Below are positions 6,980 to 13,277 of a DNA stretch of 13,277 nucleotides, piece after piece. The translations under genes and the position numbers were made by a program. The stretch spans positions 1 through 13,277 of the forward strand of contig CAVVAB010000011.1 of NCBI GenBank assembly GCA_963746155.1, in the 5' to 3' direction. The number at the start of each line of letters is the position of its first letter. The stretch's first letter is position 1. The notes beneath the pieces are model-generated. The model was not told the DNA's origin, searched no databases, and saw only the letters and a list, made by a program, of their open reading frames with translations. This DNA is from AC-32 sp963746155 (GTDB lineage Bacteria; Actinomycetota; Thermoleophilia; Gaiellales; Gaiellaceae).

Positions 6980-8191
6980 CACCAGCCAGTCGCGCAGGAG
7001 CCGGGGCATCAGGAAGTGCCGGCGGACGTACTCCTTGCCGCGAAGGGCCCGCTGCCTGGCCGCGGCCGGGTCGGCCAGGATCTCGAGGCAGGCCTCGGCG
7101 CACTCGACCGGCGAATCGACGAGCCAGCCAGTCTCCCCGTCCTGCACCTGGGCGACGATCCCGCCCACGCGGCTCGCGACCATCGGCTTCGTCTTCCAGA
7201 GCGCCTCGGTCACGGTCAGCCCGAAGCCCTCCCGGATCGACTTCTGGATCGCGGCGGCCGAATGGACCTGGAACGCGTTCACCTCGACCGAGCCGATGTT
7301 GTTGAGGTTGGACAGGATGTAGATGTCCGGGTCGCCCGCCGCGTACGACACCGTGCGGCTGTAGTAGTCCCAGCCCTCGGGGTCGTCGTGCGCCATCGAG
7401 CCGACGAGCGCGAGCTGCACGTCCGGATGCTCCTCCTTGACCAGGCGGTAGGCGTCGATCACGCCGAGCGGGTCCTTCCAGGGGTCGAAGCGGGACACCT
7501 GGGTCAGGAGCGGCCGCCCGACGTCGATCCCGAACTGGTCGACGATGTAGGCCGCGTCCTCGGGCGAGAGGGCCATGTTCTTCGGGGTCAGCGGGTCGAT
7601 CGCCGGCGGCCAGATGTACGCATGGGGCAGGCCGCTGGCGCGCGGGACGTACTCGGGCATGTGGAAGATCGCCGCGTCGTAGTGCGTGAGCCAGGGCGTC
7701 AGGAACCCGAGCACCTGCGGATTGGGCTGCGAGAGGTCGATGTGGCAGCGCCAGATCCAGCTCGCCGCGCTGTCGGGGAAATGCTCGACCATCGCCGCCG
7801 GCTGCGGGTCGTGGACGATCACGAAGTCGTAGACGTCCTCGAACTCCTCCGCGTTGAGCGCGTTGTAGCGGCGGAAGATCTCCTCGTCGTCGGGCGAGAG
7901 GCCCGAATCGCTTCCCTGGAGCGCGTTGTGGATCGCCTTCGTGACGCCGAAGAACTCGTCCGCGCCGCCGATGATCCGCCACTCCACGTCCAGCCCCGCG
8001 TCCTTCATCAGCGGCACGAGCGCGTAGTTGATCTCGGCGACGCCGCCTCCGAACGCGGTCGCGGAGAGGTGGACGACCCGCTTCCCGGCCAGCGGCTCGG
8101 CCAGCCTGCGGATCTCCTCCATCAGCCCGCGCGTGGCGATGGTGGCGTAGTCACCGAGCGACTTCTGACCGACGTTGACGAGTTGGAGCAT
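6914..8191 (-). CDS. treT: Trehalose glycosyltransferring synthase, TreT-type GT4
   Basis: This 425-residue GT-B glycosyltransferase resembles Thermococcus/Pyrococcus TreT, which reversibly makes trehalose from ADP- or UDP-glucose and free glucose. Shared blocks, compared from memory, are TAFGGGVAEI (45-54), HDPQPAA (127-133), WRCHIDLS with PN (147-157), QVSRFDPWKD (231-240), AHDDPEGW (267-274) and SIREGFGLTVTEA (318-330), which carries the GT4 donor-binding Glu residues. I start at the ATG at 8191 because family members begin near MLQLVNV; an in-frame ATG at 8227 would add 12 residues. Neither has a clear Shine-Dalgarno. The gene follows htrA on the same strand (56-92 bp gap) and converges on the antiporter gene with a 66-bp overlap. 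The last roughly 14 residues extend past where the archaeal enzyme ends. A plain 'glycosyltransferase family 4' or trehalose phosphorylase label is the alternative; TreT is the better fit. Confidence 0.9.
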   Translation of the reverse strand: MLQLVNVGQKSLGDYATIATRGLMEEIRRLAEPLAGKRVVHLSATAFGGGVAEINYALVPLMKDAGLDVEWRIIGGADEFFGVTKAIHNALQGSDSGLSPDDEEIFRRYNALNAEEFEDVYDFVIVHDPQPAAMVEHFPDSAASWIWRCHIDLSQPNPQVLGFLTPWLTHYDAAIFHMPEYVPRASGLPHAYIWPPAIDPLTPKNMALSPEDAAYIVDQFGIDVGRPLLTQVSRFDPWKDPLGVIDAYRLVKEEHPDVQLALVGSMAHDDPEGWDYYSRTVSYAAGDPDIYILSNLNNIGSVEVNAFQVHSAAAIQKSIREGFGLTVTEALWKTKPMVASRVGGIVAQVQDGETGWLVDSPVECAEACLEILADPAAARQRALRGKEYVRRHFLMPRLLRDWLVLFNLLSGNDTAGAELETIAAV

Positions 8192-8255
8192 GATTTTCGG
8201 GGGCTGGACGACGCGGCGTCCGAGCATAAACGGTGGTCAGGAAGGACTCGGCCCG

Positions 8256-8268
8256 CTTTCGGCGAAAG
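8256..8268 (-). repeat. Small hairpin CTTTC-N3-GAAAG between htrA and treT
   Basis: Perfect 5-bp arms with a 3-nt loop lie in the short spacer between htrA and treT. There is no T-run after it on the minus strand, so it is at best a weak terminator or processing site. It could be chance. Confidence 0.2.
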
Positions 8269-8283
8269 TCGAGGGTTCGGCGC

Positions 8284-9492
8284 CTAGGGATTCGCCGGGC
8301 GTTCCGCGAGCTTGACGGGGAGCTGGAGCCTCGAGCCGCCGCGCTGGACGGTGAGACGGACGACCTGCCCGGGCGAGAGGTCCTCCGTGATGATCCGGAC
8401 GACGTCCTCCGAGTTGCGGATCGGCCGGCCGGCGATGGCCACGATCACGTCGCCGGCCGGAGCGAAGTCGACGCCGAGAAACTCCTGCCTGCGACCCCTG
8501 TTCCAGGCGCGGAGACCGGCACTCCCCGCGGGCGAGCTCGGCTCGACGCTCGTGACGACCGCTCCTCTCCTGGCCGAGTAGCCGAAGTGGCGCGCGAGCG
8601 CAGGGGTCAGGTCGGTTGTGGCAATCCCCACAAACGGGTAGGAGATCGTGCCGCTGGCGATCAGTTGCTGCATCGAGCGCCGCGCCGAGTTGATCGGCAC
8701 CGCAAACCCCACGCCCTCCGCGTTGCCGGAATCGCTGCGGATCTGCGCGTTGATCCCGATCACGCGGCCGCGCGCGTCGAAGAGCGGCCCGCCCGAGTTG
8801 CCGTGGTTGATCGGCGCGTCGGTCTGGATCGCGTCGACGAGGCTGTACTGCGAGGTCAGCGAGTCGATCGAGCGGCGAATTGCGGAGACGACGCCGACGC
8901 CGAGCGAGTTCTCGTTGCCGAACGGGCTGCCGATCGCGGCCACGGGCTCGCCGACCGTCACCTCCGCCGAGTTGCCCAGCGGCACGGGGTCGAGCGAGTG
9001 GTCCTTCGGGTCGACCTTGAGCAGGCCCACGTCGTCGAAGACGTCCCAGCCGATCACCTTCGCAGCCGCGCGGTCGTGGTCCTGGAACTCCACGTAGACG
9101 CTTTTGGCAGCCTTCGCCGGGCCGGAATTGGAGGGCTCCGTGATCACGTGCGAGTTGGTGAGGATGTAGCCGTCGCGCGAGACGACGAACCCGGAGCCCT
9201 GCGCGACCTGCTCGGGATCGCCGCCGCTGATGGCGAAGATCGTGACCACACCCGGCGAGCGGGCCGAGTAGATCCGGCGCGGGTCGAACCCGTTTCCGGC
9301 GAGCGGCTTGGCCGACGCGCTCGCGGCTGCAGGAACGGCAGACCCCGTGTCGGGGAGCACCGGAGAGGCCCGGAACACCGTGGTCGAGGAGCCGCCGTCG
9401 ACCCAGCCGGTCAGCTTCCCGATCCCGAGCGCGGCGATCCCGCCTACGAGGGCACAGGCAACGGCGACGGCGGCCAGGGACGAGGAGCGCAC
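8284..9492 (-). CDS. htrA: HtrA/DegP-type membrane-anchored serine protease with PDZ domain
   Basis: This 402-residue S1C trypsin-like protease, typical in length for one-PDZ HtrA proteins, degrades or refolds misfolded proteins outside the membrane. Residues 5-25 form a hydrophobic anchor or uncleaved signal, followed by an Ala/Pro/Ser-rich linker to about 65. The catalytic triad is visible: H115 in TNSHVI, D154 in FDDVGLL, S233 in GNSGGP. A PDZ domain spans about 265-395, opening with YPFVGIA. Between the helix and GDVIVAI strand of the PDZ there is an extra loop of about 17 residues (WNRGRRQEF region) relative to DegP. The start is GTG (9490-9492); an in-frame stop lies just upstream. It follows the sensor kinase by 63 bp on the same strand, matching the mycobacterial mprA-mprB-pepD order, which suggests it is a target or partner of the two-component system. 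Confidence 0.95.
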   Translation of the reverse strand: MRSSSLAAVAVACALVGGIAALGIGKLTGWVDGGSSTTVFRASPVLPDTGSAVPAAASASAKPLAGNGFDPRRIYSARSPGVVTIFAISGGDPEQVAQGSGFVVSRDGYILTNSHVITEPSNSGPAKAAKSVYVEFQDHDRAAAKVIGWDVFDDVGLLKVDPKDHSLDPVPLGNSAEVTVGEPVAAIGSPFGNENSLGVGVVSAIRRSIDSLTSQYSLVDAIQTDAPINHGNSGGPLFDARGRVIGINAQIRSDSGNAEGVGFAVPINSARRSMQQLIASGTISYPFVGIATTDLTPALARHFGYSARRGAVVTSVEPSSPAGSAGLRAWNRGRRQEFLGVDFAPAGDVIVAIAGRPIRNSEDVVRIITEDLSPGQVVRLTVQRGGSRLQLPVKLAERPANP

Positions 9493-9535
9493 AGCCGTCT
9501 CACTCTAGCCGGATGCCGGATAAGCGCCACTGCGC

Positions 9536-9555
9536 GCGTTTTCACGGGAAAACGC
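9536..9555 (-). repeat. Perfect 8-bp inverted repeat after the histidine kinase gene (terminator/attenuator or operator)
   Basis: GCGTTTTC (9536-9543) and GAAAACGC (9548-9555) are perfect reverse complements around a 4-nt loop. The element touches the stop codon of the kinase gene and precedes htrA by about 44 bp. The stem is strong, but no T-run follows on the minus strand. It is either a partial terminator that tunes htrA and treT relative to the two-component genes, or a dyad operator for htrA. Confidence 0.45.
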
Positions 9556-10971
9556 TCAGGAAACGGCCACGGGCTCGCGCTCACGCGGCTCCGTCGGCGC
9601 CGGTTGCGGCAGGACGAGACTGAAGACCGTGCTTCCGGGCCGAGACTCGACCTCGACCGTCCCGTCCATCAGCACGGCTAGCTCTCGCGCGATCGCGAGG
9701 CCGAGCCCGCTGCCCGAGGCACGCGCGCCGTCGAGCCGGAAGAACCGCTCGAACAGCTGCTCCTGGTGGTCGTCCGGGATTCCACCGCCGTCGTCCTCGA
9801 CCTCGAGGACGGCGCGGCCGTCTCGCATAAGCGCGCGCACGCGAACCGTCGTCTCCGGAGGCGTGTGGCGCAGCGCGTTCTCCACGAGGATCCGGCCGAT
9901 CTGCAGCACTCGAAGCTCGTCCGCGAGCGCGACAGCTGCCTCGGTCGTCCCGAGCTCGAGCGCGTGGTCGCCGACCTGCGCAGCCGGGCCGAACTCCTCG
10001 ACGATCTCCTCGACGAGCGCAGCGAGATCGACGGGCTCGAGCTCGACGGTGAGGCGGCCGGCGTCCAGCCGCGAGAGGTCGAGCAGATCCGACGCGAGCT
10101 TGGTCAGCCGCGCAACCTGCTCGCGCATCGAGTCGAGGAACTCCAGCCGCGTCGGCTCGTCCATCTCTTCGTCGTCCAGCAGCTCGAGGTAGCCCGCAAG
10201 CGAGAAGAGAGGCGTGCGGAGCTCGTGCGACGCGTTCGCGACGAACGCGCGGCGTGCATCATCGAGCTGCAAGAGCCGCACGCGCATCCGTTCGAACGCG
10301 CGCGCGAGGTCGCCAAGCTCGTCCCTGCCGTCGTCGCGCACCGGCTGGTCGAAGCGCCCGCCGGCGATGCGGTCGGCCGCGCGCTCCAGCCGCTTGATCC
10401 GGCGCGCGAACACCCGCGCGGCCCCGTAGCCGAGCAGGAGCGCGATCAGCAGCGCGGCGCCCGCCGAGAACAGCACGCGCCGCTGGACGAGATGAACGCT
10501 TCCAAACTGGTTCTGCAGCGAGTCTCTGAGCAGGAGCACGTAGTCCCCGCCCAGGACCGGTCTCGCTGCTTCGGCGTAGTCCTCGTCGCCGTCGCGCACG
10601 GTGCCGTGCTGCGGACGTCCGGTCGTGTACGCACGCAGTGCGACCGGGTCGTCCGTCACATCCGGACCAAGCCCACCGAGCGAATCCTGCGCATTCGTCA
10701 TCACCAGCGGGCGGCTGGTGAACCGCTGCAACAGCACCACCCGGGCGCCCGTGCTCGCATGAATGCTTTCCACGAAATCCGTGGTGTACGGCGCCGACCG
10801 GGTGACCTTCTGTCGGGTACTCGCCCGCTCGAGCTGCGAGATCCGCGCGTCGATGAGTCGGTGCTCGAGCGACGGCACGACGGTGAGGTAGACGATCCCG
10901 AGCGCGGCCGCGACGACCAGCAACAGCGCAAGGCTGAGCAGGGTGCCGACGCTCCAGGAGAGGCGTTTCAC
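9556..10971 (-). CDS. Two-component sensor histidine kinase (HAMP - HisKA - HATPase)
   Basis: This 471-residue membrane kinase autophosphorylates on His and passes the phosphate to the adjacent response regulator. Order: TM1 about 11-30, an extracytoplasmic sensor loop about 33-165 with no domain I recognise, TM2 about 166-188, HAMP about 189-243, and a HisKA domain with the H-box SHELRTP (H249). The ATPase domain has an N-box ENALRH (N365), a G1 motif EDDGGGI (392-398) and a G2 motif GSGLGL (420-425). I place the start at GTG 10969-10971, which overlaps the TGA of the response regulator gene (GTGA). A longer open frame exists upstream but lies inside the regulator gene and would add 46 Arg/Pro-rich residues before TM1. 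The order and the HtrA gene downstream resemble MprB; the orthology is not proven. Confidence 0.95.
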   Translation of the reverse strand: MKRLSWSVGTLLSLALLLVVAAALGIVYLTVVPSLEHRLIDARISQLERASTRQKVTRSAPYTTDFVESIHASTGARVVLLQRFTSRPLVMTNAQDSLGGLGPDVTDDPVALRAYTTGRPQHGTVRDGDEDYAEAARPVLGGDYVLLLRDSLQNQFGSVHLVQRRVLFSAGAALLIALLLGYGAARVFARRIKRLERAADRIAGGRFDQPVRDDGRDELGDLARAFERMRVRLLQLDDARRAFVANASHELRTPLFSLAGYLELLDDEEMDEPTRLEFLDSMREQVARLTKLASDLLDLSRLDAGRLTVELEPVDLAALVEEIVEEFGPAAQVGDHALELGTTEAAVALADELRVLQIGRILVENALRHTPPETTVRVRALMRDGRAVLEVEDDGGGIPDDHQEQLFERFFRLDGARASGSGLGLAIARELAVLMDGTVEVESRPGSTVFSLVLPQPAPTEPREREPVAVS

Positions 10972-11666
10972 CGGCTTCGAAAGCGGTAGCCGACGCCGCG
11001 CACCGTCACGATGAACTCCGGCTCGCGGGGATCGTCTTCGAGCTTCTCGCGCAGGTGGCGGACGTGCACGTCGATCGTCCGCGGCTCGCGGTAGTCGGAG
11101 CCGCCCCACAGCGCCTGGAGCAGCTGTTCCCGCGTGTACACGCGACCGGGGTGGGACGCGAGAGTGCGCAGGAGCTCGAACTCGACATAGGTGAGCTGTA
11201 CCGGGCGGCCGCGGACCTCGACCTCACGCTTGGCGAGATCGACCGTGAGCCCGTCGCTCTCGATCACCTCATCGGACCGCTCGTCGGCCGGGCTCGTGGC
11301 CGCGCGCCTGAGCAGGGCCCGGACACGGCTCCGGAACTCGCGGATCGAGAACGGCTTGGTGATGTAGTCGTCCGCGCCGAGCTCGAGCCCGAGCACCTTG
11401 TCGAGCTCGTCGTCGCGGGCCGTCAGCATGATGATCGGGACGCTGCTCGAGGCGCGCAGGCGCCTGCAGACCTCGAGTCCGTCGAGCTTCGGCAGCATGA
11501 CGTCGAGAACGACGAGATCGAACGACTCTCGCGCGAAGTGATCCAGGGCCTCCTGGCCGTCGCGTGCCTGCACGACTCGGAACCCGTCTCGTTCGAGCGG
11601 GTAAGCGAGGAGCTTTTGAACAGCATCCTCGTCGTCAACGAGCAAAATCGTGGAGGAGTCTGGCAT
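10968..11666 (-). CDS. OmpR/PhoB-family response regulator
   Basis: This 232-residue cytoplasmic transcription factor starts with a receiver domain (about 5-120). It has the acidic pair D11/D12, phospho-acceptor D55 in VVLDVMLP, switch T82 and K104 in TKPF. A winged-helix DNA-binding domain (about 134-230) contains LTYVEFELL, the recognition region REPRTIDVHVRHLREKL and the C-terminal wing VRGVGYRF. The ATG at 11664-11666 is chosen because the receiver fold begins at once (MPDSSTILLVDDE). The longer frame starts with TTG at 11717 and would run across the likely promoter. The stop overlaps the kinase start by four bases, so the two are translationally coupled. It probably controls its own operon and htrA, as MprA does in mycobacteria; this is inferred from layout. 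Confidence 0.95.
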   Translation of the reverse strand: MPDSSTILLVDDEDAVQKLLAYPLERDGFRVVQARDGQEALDHFARESFDLVVLDVMLPKLDGLEVCRRLRASSSVPIIMLTARDDELDKVLGLELGADDYITKPFSIREFRSRVRALLRRAATSPADERSDEVIESDGLTVDLAKREVEVRGRPVQLTYVEFELLRTLASHPGRVYTREQLLQALWGGSDYREPRTIDVHVRHLREKLEDDPREPEFIVTVRGVGYRFRSR

Positions 11667-11681
11667 CGGCAGTGCCTGCCG
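11667..11681 (-). repeat. Inverted repeat abutting the response regulator start codon
   Basis: CGGCAG (11667-11672) and CTGCCG (11676-11681) form a perfect 6-bp stem with a 3-nt loop directly touching the ATG of the response regulator gene. In the mRNA it would occupy the place of the ribosome-binding site, where only a poor AGG is present. It could damp translation, or act as DNA operator half-sites. Confidence 0.4.
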
Positions 11682-11701
11682 GCGCTGATCGATCTGCGGC
11701 C

Positions 11702-11710
11702 TACTATAGC
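11702..11710. promoter_or_regulatory. Shared divergent -10 region (palindromic CTATAG) for response regulator and M28-like gene
   Basis: The minus strand reads TATAGT (11708 to 11703), five of six matches to the -10 consensus and about 37 nt before the regulator ATG. The plus strand of the same bases reads TACTAT, which fits TANNNT and ends 9 nt before the ATG at 11717, consistent with a leaderless transcript. No good -35 is seen in either direction. The core CTATAG (11704-11709) is self-complementary, as in known bidirectional bacterial promoters. This AT-rich patch stands out in GC-rich surroundings. Confidence 0.42.
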
Positions 11711-11716
11711 CACGCA

Positions 11717-13277
11717 ATGGCCGCGCTCCCGCCTCGTGCTCCGCGGCGCCGGCCGAGGCCGGGCTCGCTCGAGCGCCCCGTCAACGGACGCCTCTACCGC
11801 GGGACCTGGCTGATCGTCGGCATTCCGCTTCTGATCGCCGCCTTCAGCGTGCGAAAGGCGGAGCCCTTGCCGACCCCCCAGCCCGTGCTGCCCGCCTCGT
11901 TCGACAGAGCCGGAGCCGTCGCGCTTGCGAGCGAGCTCGCCGAGACGTACCCGGACCGCACACCGGGGACACCGGATGCCGCGAGAGCCGCACGCTGGTT
12001 CGCCGATCAGCTCGCTCCGTATGGCCTAAAGGCCGTTCCGGACCGTTTTCGCGCCACTCTGCCGGGCGGCGCGCGCAAAACACTCGTGAATCAGGTCGTC
12101 ACGATCCCGGGCAAGCTCCCGACGGAGATCGTCGTCATGGCTCATCGCGACGACAGGGGCGGAGGCGCAGGCGCCAACGACAACGCGTCGGGCATTGCGA
12201 CGCTGATCCAGCTGGCGCGGTCGTACGGCACTCCCGCGGCCGCAGCCGGCACGCGGGCTCTGAGCCCCCTGCACACGCTCGTCTTCGTCGCATCCGACGG
12301 CGGGGCCTTCGGCGGGCTGGGCGCGCGCCACTTCGCGCAGACGCATCGCGGTCGCGTGCTCGCCGTGGTCAATCTGGACACACTGGGCAGCCGCGGGCCT
12401 CCGCGCCTCGCGCTCGCCGGTTCCGAGCCCCGCCTGGCGGCCCCGGGGATCGTCGCAACGGCCTCGCAGCTCGTGCTCGCCCAGGCCGGCCAGCGGCCTC
12501 ACCGGCCAAGCCCGTTCGCGCAGCTCGTCGACCTCGGCTTCCCGTTCACCCTCTACGAGCAAGGGCCGCTGCTGGCCGAGGGGCTCCCGGCGCTTACTCT
12601 GACCAGCGGCGGCGAGCGTCCGCCTTCGGCCTTCCTCGACCAGGCGGCCCGCCTGGACGGCGCGCGCATGGCCTCGCTCGGGCGCTCGGCGCAGCAGCTG
12701 GTCCGCTGGCTCGACTCGAGCGCCGAGCTCGCTCCGGGAACCGCGACGTACATCTACTTCGGCCCGCGGATCCTGCCGGGCTGGGCGATCGAGCTCGTCC
12801 TGATCGCGGCCCTCGTGCCGTTCCTGGTCGCAGCCGTAGATCTCTTCGCCCGCTGCCGCCGGCGCCACATCGCGCTGGGGCCTGCCCTGCGCAGCTACCG
12901 GAGCCGCGCAGGCTTCTGGCTCTGGGCGGCCGCCATCTTCCTGATCTTTGCGCTGCTCGGCTTCTGGCCGGCCGCGCCCGCCGTGGCGCTGCCGTTGACC
13001 AGCTCGCCCGGAACCGACTGGCCGGTCGTCGCGCTCGTCGCCCTGGCCGTGCTCGTCGGCCTCGGCTGGTTCGTCGCCCGCGAGCGCCTCCTGCCGAGCC
13101 GAGCCGTCTCGTCCACCGAGGAGCTCGCCGGAGCGACGGCCGCCCTGCTTGCGCTCGGCGTCGTCTCGCTGCTCGTCGTCGCGACCAACCCCTTCGCGCT
13201 GATCTTCCTGCTGCCGTCGGCGCATGCCTGGCTCTGGCTTCCGCAAGTTCGCGCCCGGCCGCTCTGGACGCGCGCTG
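11717..13277 (+). CDS. M28-fold membrane protein, catalytically degenerate (cut by right window edge)
   Basis: The plus strand is open from ATG 11717 to the window end with no stop, giving 520 residues so far. An Arg/Pro-rich cytoplasmic N-terminus precedes TM1 (about 30-46). An M28 zinc-peptidase-like domain (about 60-335) is then predicted outside the membrane. After it come at least four or five hydrophobic spans (about 354-376, 399-417, 435-453, 469-490 and 491-508). Parts of the M28 metal site are kept: H143 and D145 in MAHRDD, D155 in GANDNASG, D221 in VNLDTLG. The usual Glu-Glu of DGEE is replaced by SDGGAFGG (193-200), and the late SDH histidine region reads YEQGP (Q282 where His is expected). 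It is therefore either a pseudo-peptidase or a divergent subfamily. The gene diverges from the response regulator with 50 bp between starts. A GTG at 11672 is an alternative upstream start but would lie in the regulator's leader. The shadow frame opposite is Arg/Glu/Gly-rich and not credible. Confidence 0.85.
   Translation, partial: MAALPPRAPRRRPRPGSLERPVNGRLYRGTWLIVGIPLLIAAFSVRKAEPLPTPQPVLPASFDRAGAVALASELAETYPDRTPGTPDAARAARWFADQLAPYGLKAVPDRFRATLPGGARKTLVNQVVTIPGKLPTEIVVMAHRDDRGGGAGANDNASGIATLIQLARSYGTPAAAAGTRALSPLHTLVFVASDGGAFGGLGARHFAQTHRGRVLAVVNLDTLGSRGPPRLALAGSEPRLAAPGIVATASQLVLAQAGQRPHRPSPFAQLVDLGFPFTLYEQGPLLAEGLPALTLTSGGERPPSAFLDQAARLDGARMASLGRSAQQLVRWLDSSAELAPGTATYIYFGPRILPGWAIELVLIAALVPFLVAAVDLFARCRRRHIALGPALRSYRSRAGFWLWAAAIFLIFALLGFWPAAPAVALPLTSSPGTDWPVVALVALAVLVGLGWFVARERLLPSRAVSSTEELAGATAALLALGVVSLLVVATNPFALIFLLPSAHAWLWLPQVRARPLWTRA

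Noticed and set aside
8192..8227. 12-residue longer TreT start at ATG 8227
   Set aside because: It is possible, but related enzymes begin at the downstream Met, and neither start has a Shine-Dalgarno to decide. Kept only as an alternative.
8233..9681. Plus-strand 482-codon open frame across htrA
   Set aside because: It is antisense to a protease with an intact catalytic triad. The composition is Arg/Asp/Val-rich with no fold signature.
10972..11109. 46-residue N-terminal extension of the histidine kinase frame
   Set aside because: It lies inside the response regulator gene and is Arg/Pro-rich. The GTG that overlaps the regulator stop gives a normal start just before TM1.
11667..11717. Longer response regulator starting at TTG 11717
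   Set aside because: It would add 17 residues before the receiver fold, place the start on top of the divergent gene's ATG and remove the only promoter-like sequence.
12026..13246. Minus-strand 406-codon open frame rich in Arg, Glu, Asp and Gly
   Set aside because: It lies exactly opposite the M28-like membrane protein gene. Its low-complexity charged composition is the usual antisense image of a GC-rich hydrophobic gene, and it has no domain.
1..13277. tRNA, rRNA, CRISPR array, insertion sequence, phage or integrase gene, toxin-antitoxin or restriction system
   Set aside because: Scanned by eye on both strands and found no cloverleaf, spaced repeat array, transposase motif or defence-gene signature. 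The window is almost fully taken up by housekeeping and stress-type genes.

Overview
The window is strongly G+C-rich, gene-dense and reads as chromosomal DNA of a high-GC actinobacterium. The long zinc-ribbon/class III cyclase/STAND/TPR protein, an actinobacterial-type GT20 enzyme, several GTG starts and overlapping stop-start codons suggest a Thermoleophilia-like soil lineage (Gaiellales/Solirubrobacterales). That placement is inference from gene style, not from a marker gene. I see no tRNA, rRNA, CRISPR array, insertion sequence or phage gene. The longest stretch without a gene is 126 bp.

Layout, left to right. Minus strand, read from 5686 down to 1: a GT20 trehalose-6-phosphate synthase (otsA), then 17 bp later a 1168-residue class III adenylate cyclase fused to a STAND ATPase and TPR repeats, then an aldehyde dehydrogenase whose ATG overlaps the cyclase stop (TGATG). 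The aldehyde dehydrogenase runs off the left edge. Plus strand, 5813-6979: a CPA2-type Na+(K+)/H+ antiporter divergent from otsA, with a strong Shine-Dalgarno partly covered by an inverted repeat. Minus strand, read from 11666 down to 6914: response regulator, histidine kinase (GTGA overlap), HtrA-type serine protease, and a TreT-type trehalose synthase. The 3' end of treT overlaps the 3' end of the antiporter gene by 66 bp. Plus strand from 11717 to the right edge: a multi-membrane-span protein with an M28 peptidase fold, divergent from the response regulator and separated from it by only 50 bp. Several residues normally needed for M28 catalysis appear to be missing.

How the genes may work together. 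OmpR-type regulator, HAMP kinase and HtrA in this order is the layout of mycobacterial mprA-mprB-pepD, an envelope-stress system. Here it is followed by treT. TreT (NDP-glucose + glucose to trehalose) and OtsA (NDP-glucose + glucose-6-phosphate to trehalose-6-phosphate) are two separate routes to trehalose, and they flank a cation/proton antiporter. A combined envelope, osmotic and ionic stress locus is the most economical reading, with the cyclase-STAND protein as a possible cAMP-linked signal arm. That functional link is inferred from neighbourhood only.

Most worth a second look: the catalytically degenerate M28 membrane protein, the structured leader of the antiporter, the otsA-cyclase-aldehyde dehydrogenase operon, and the very compact divergent control region between the response regulator and the M28 gene.
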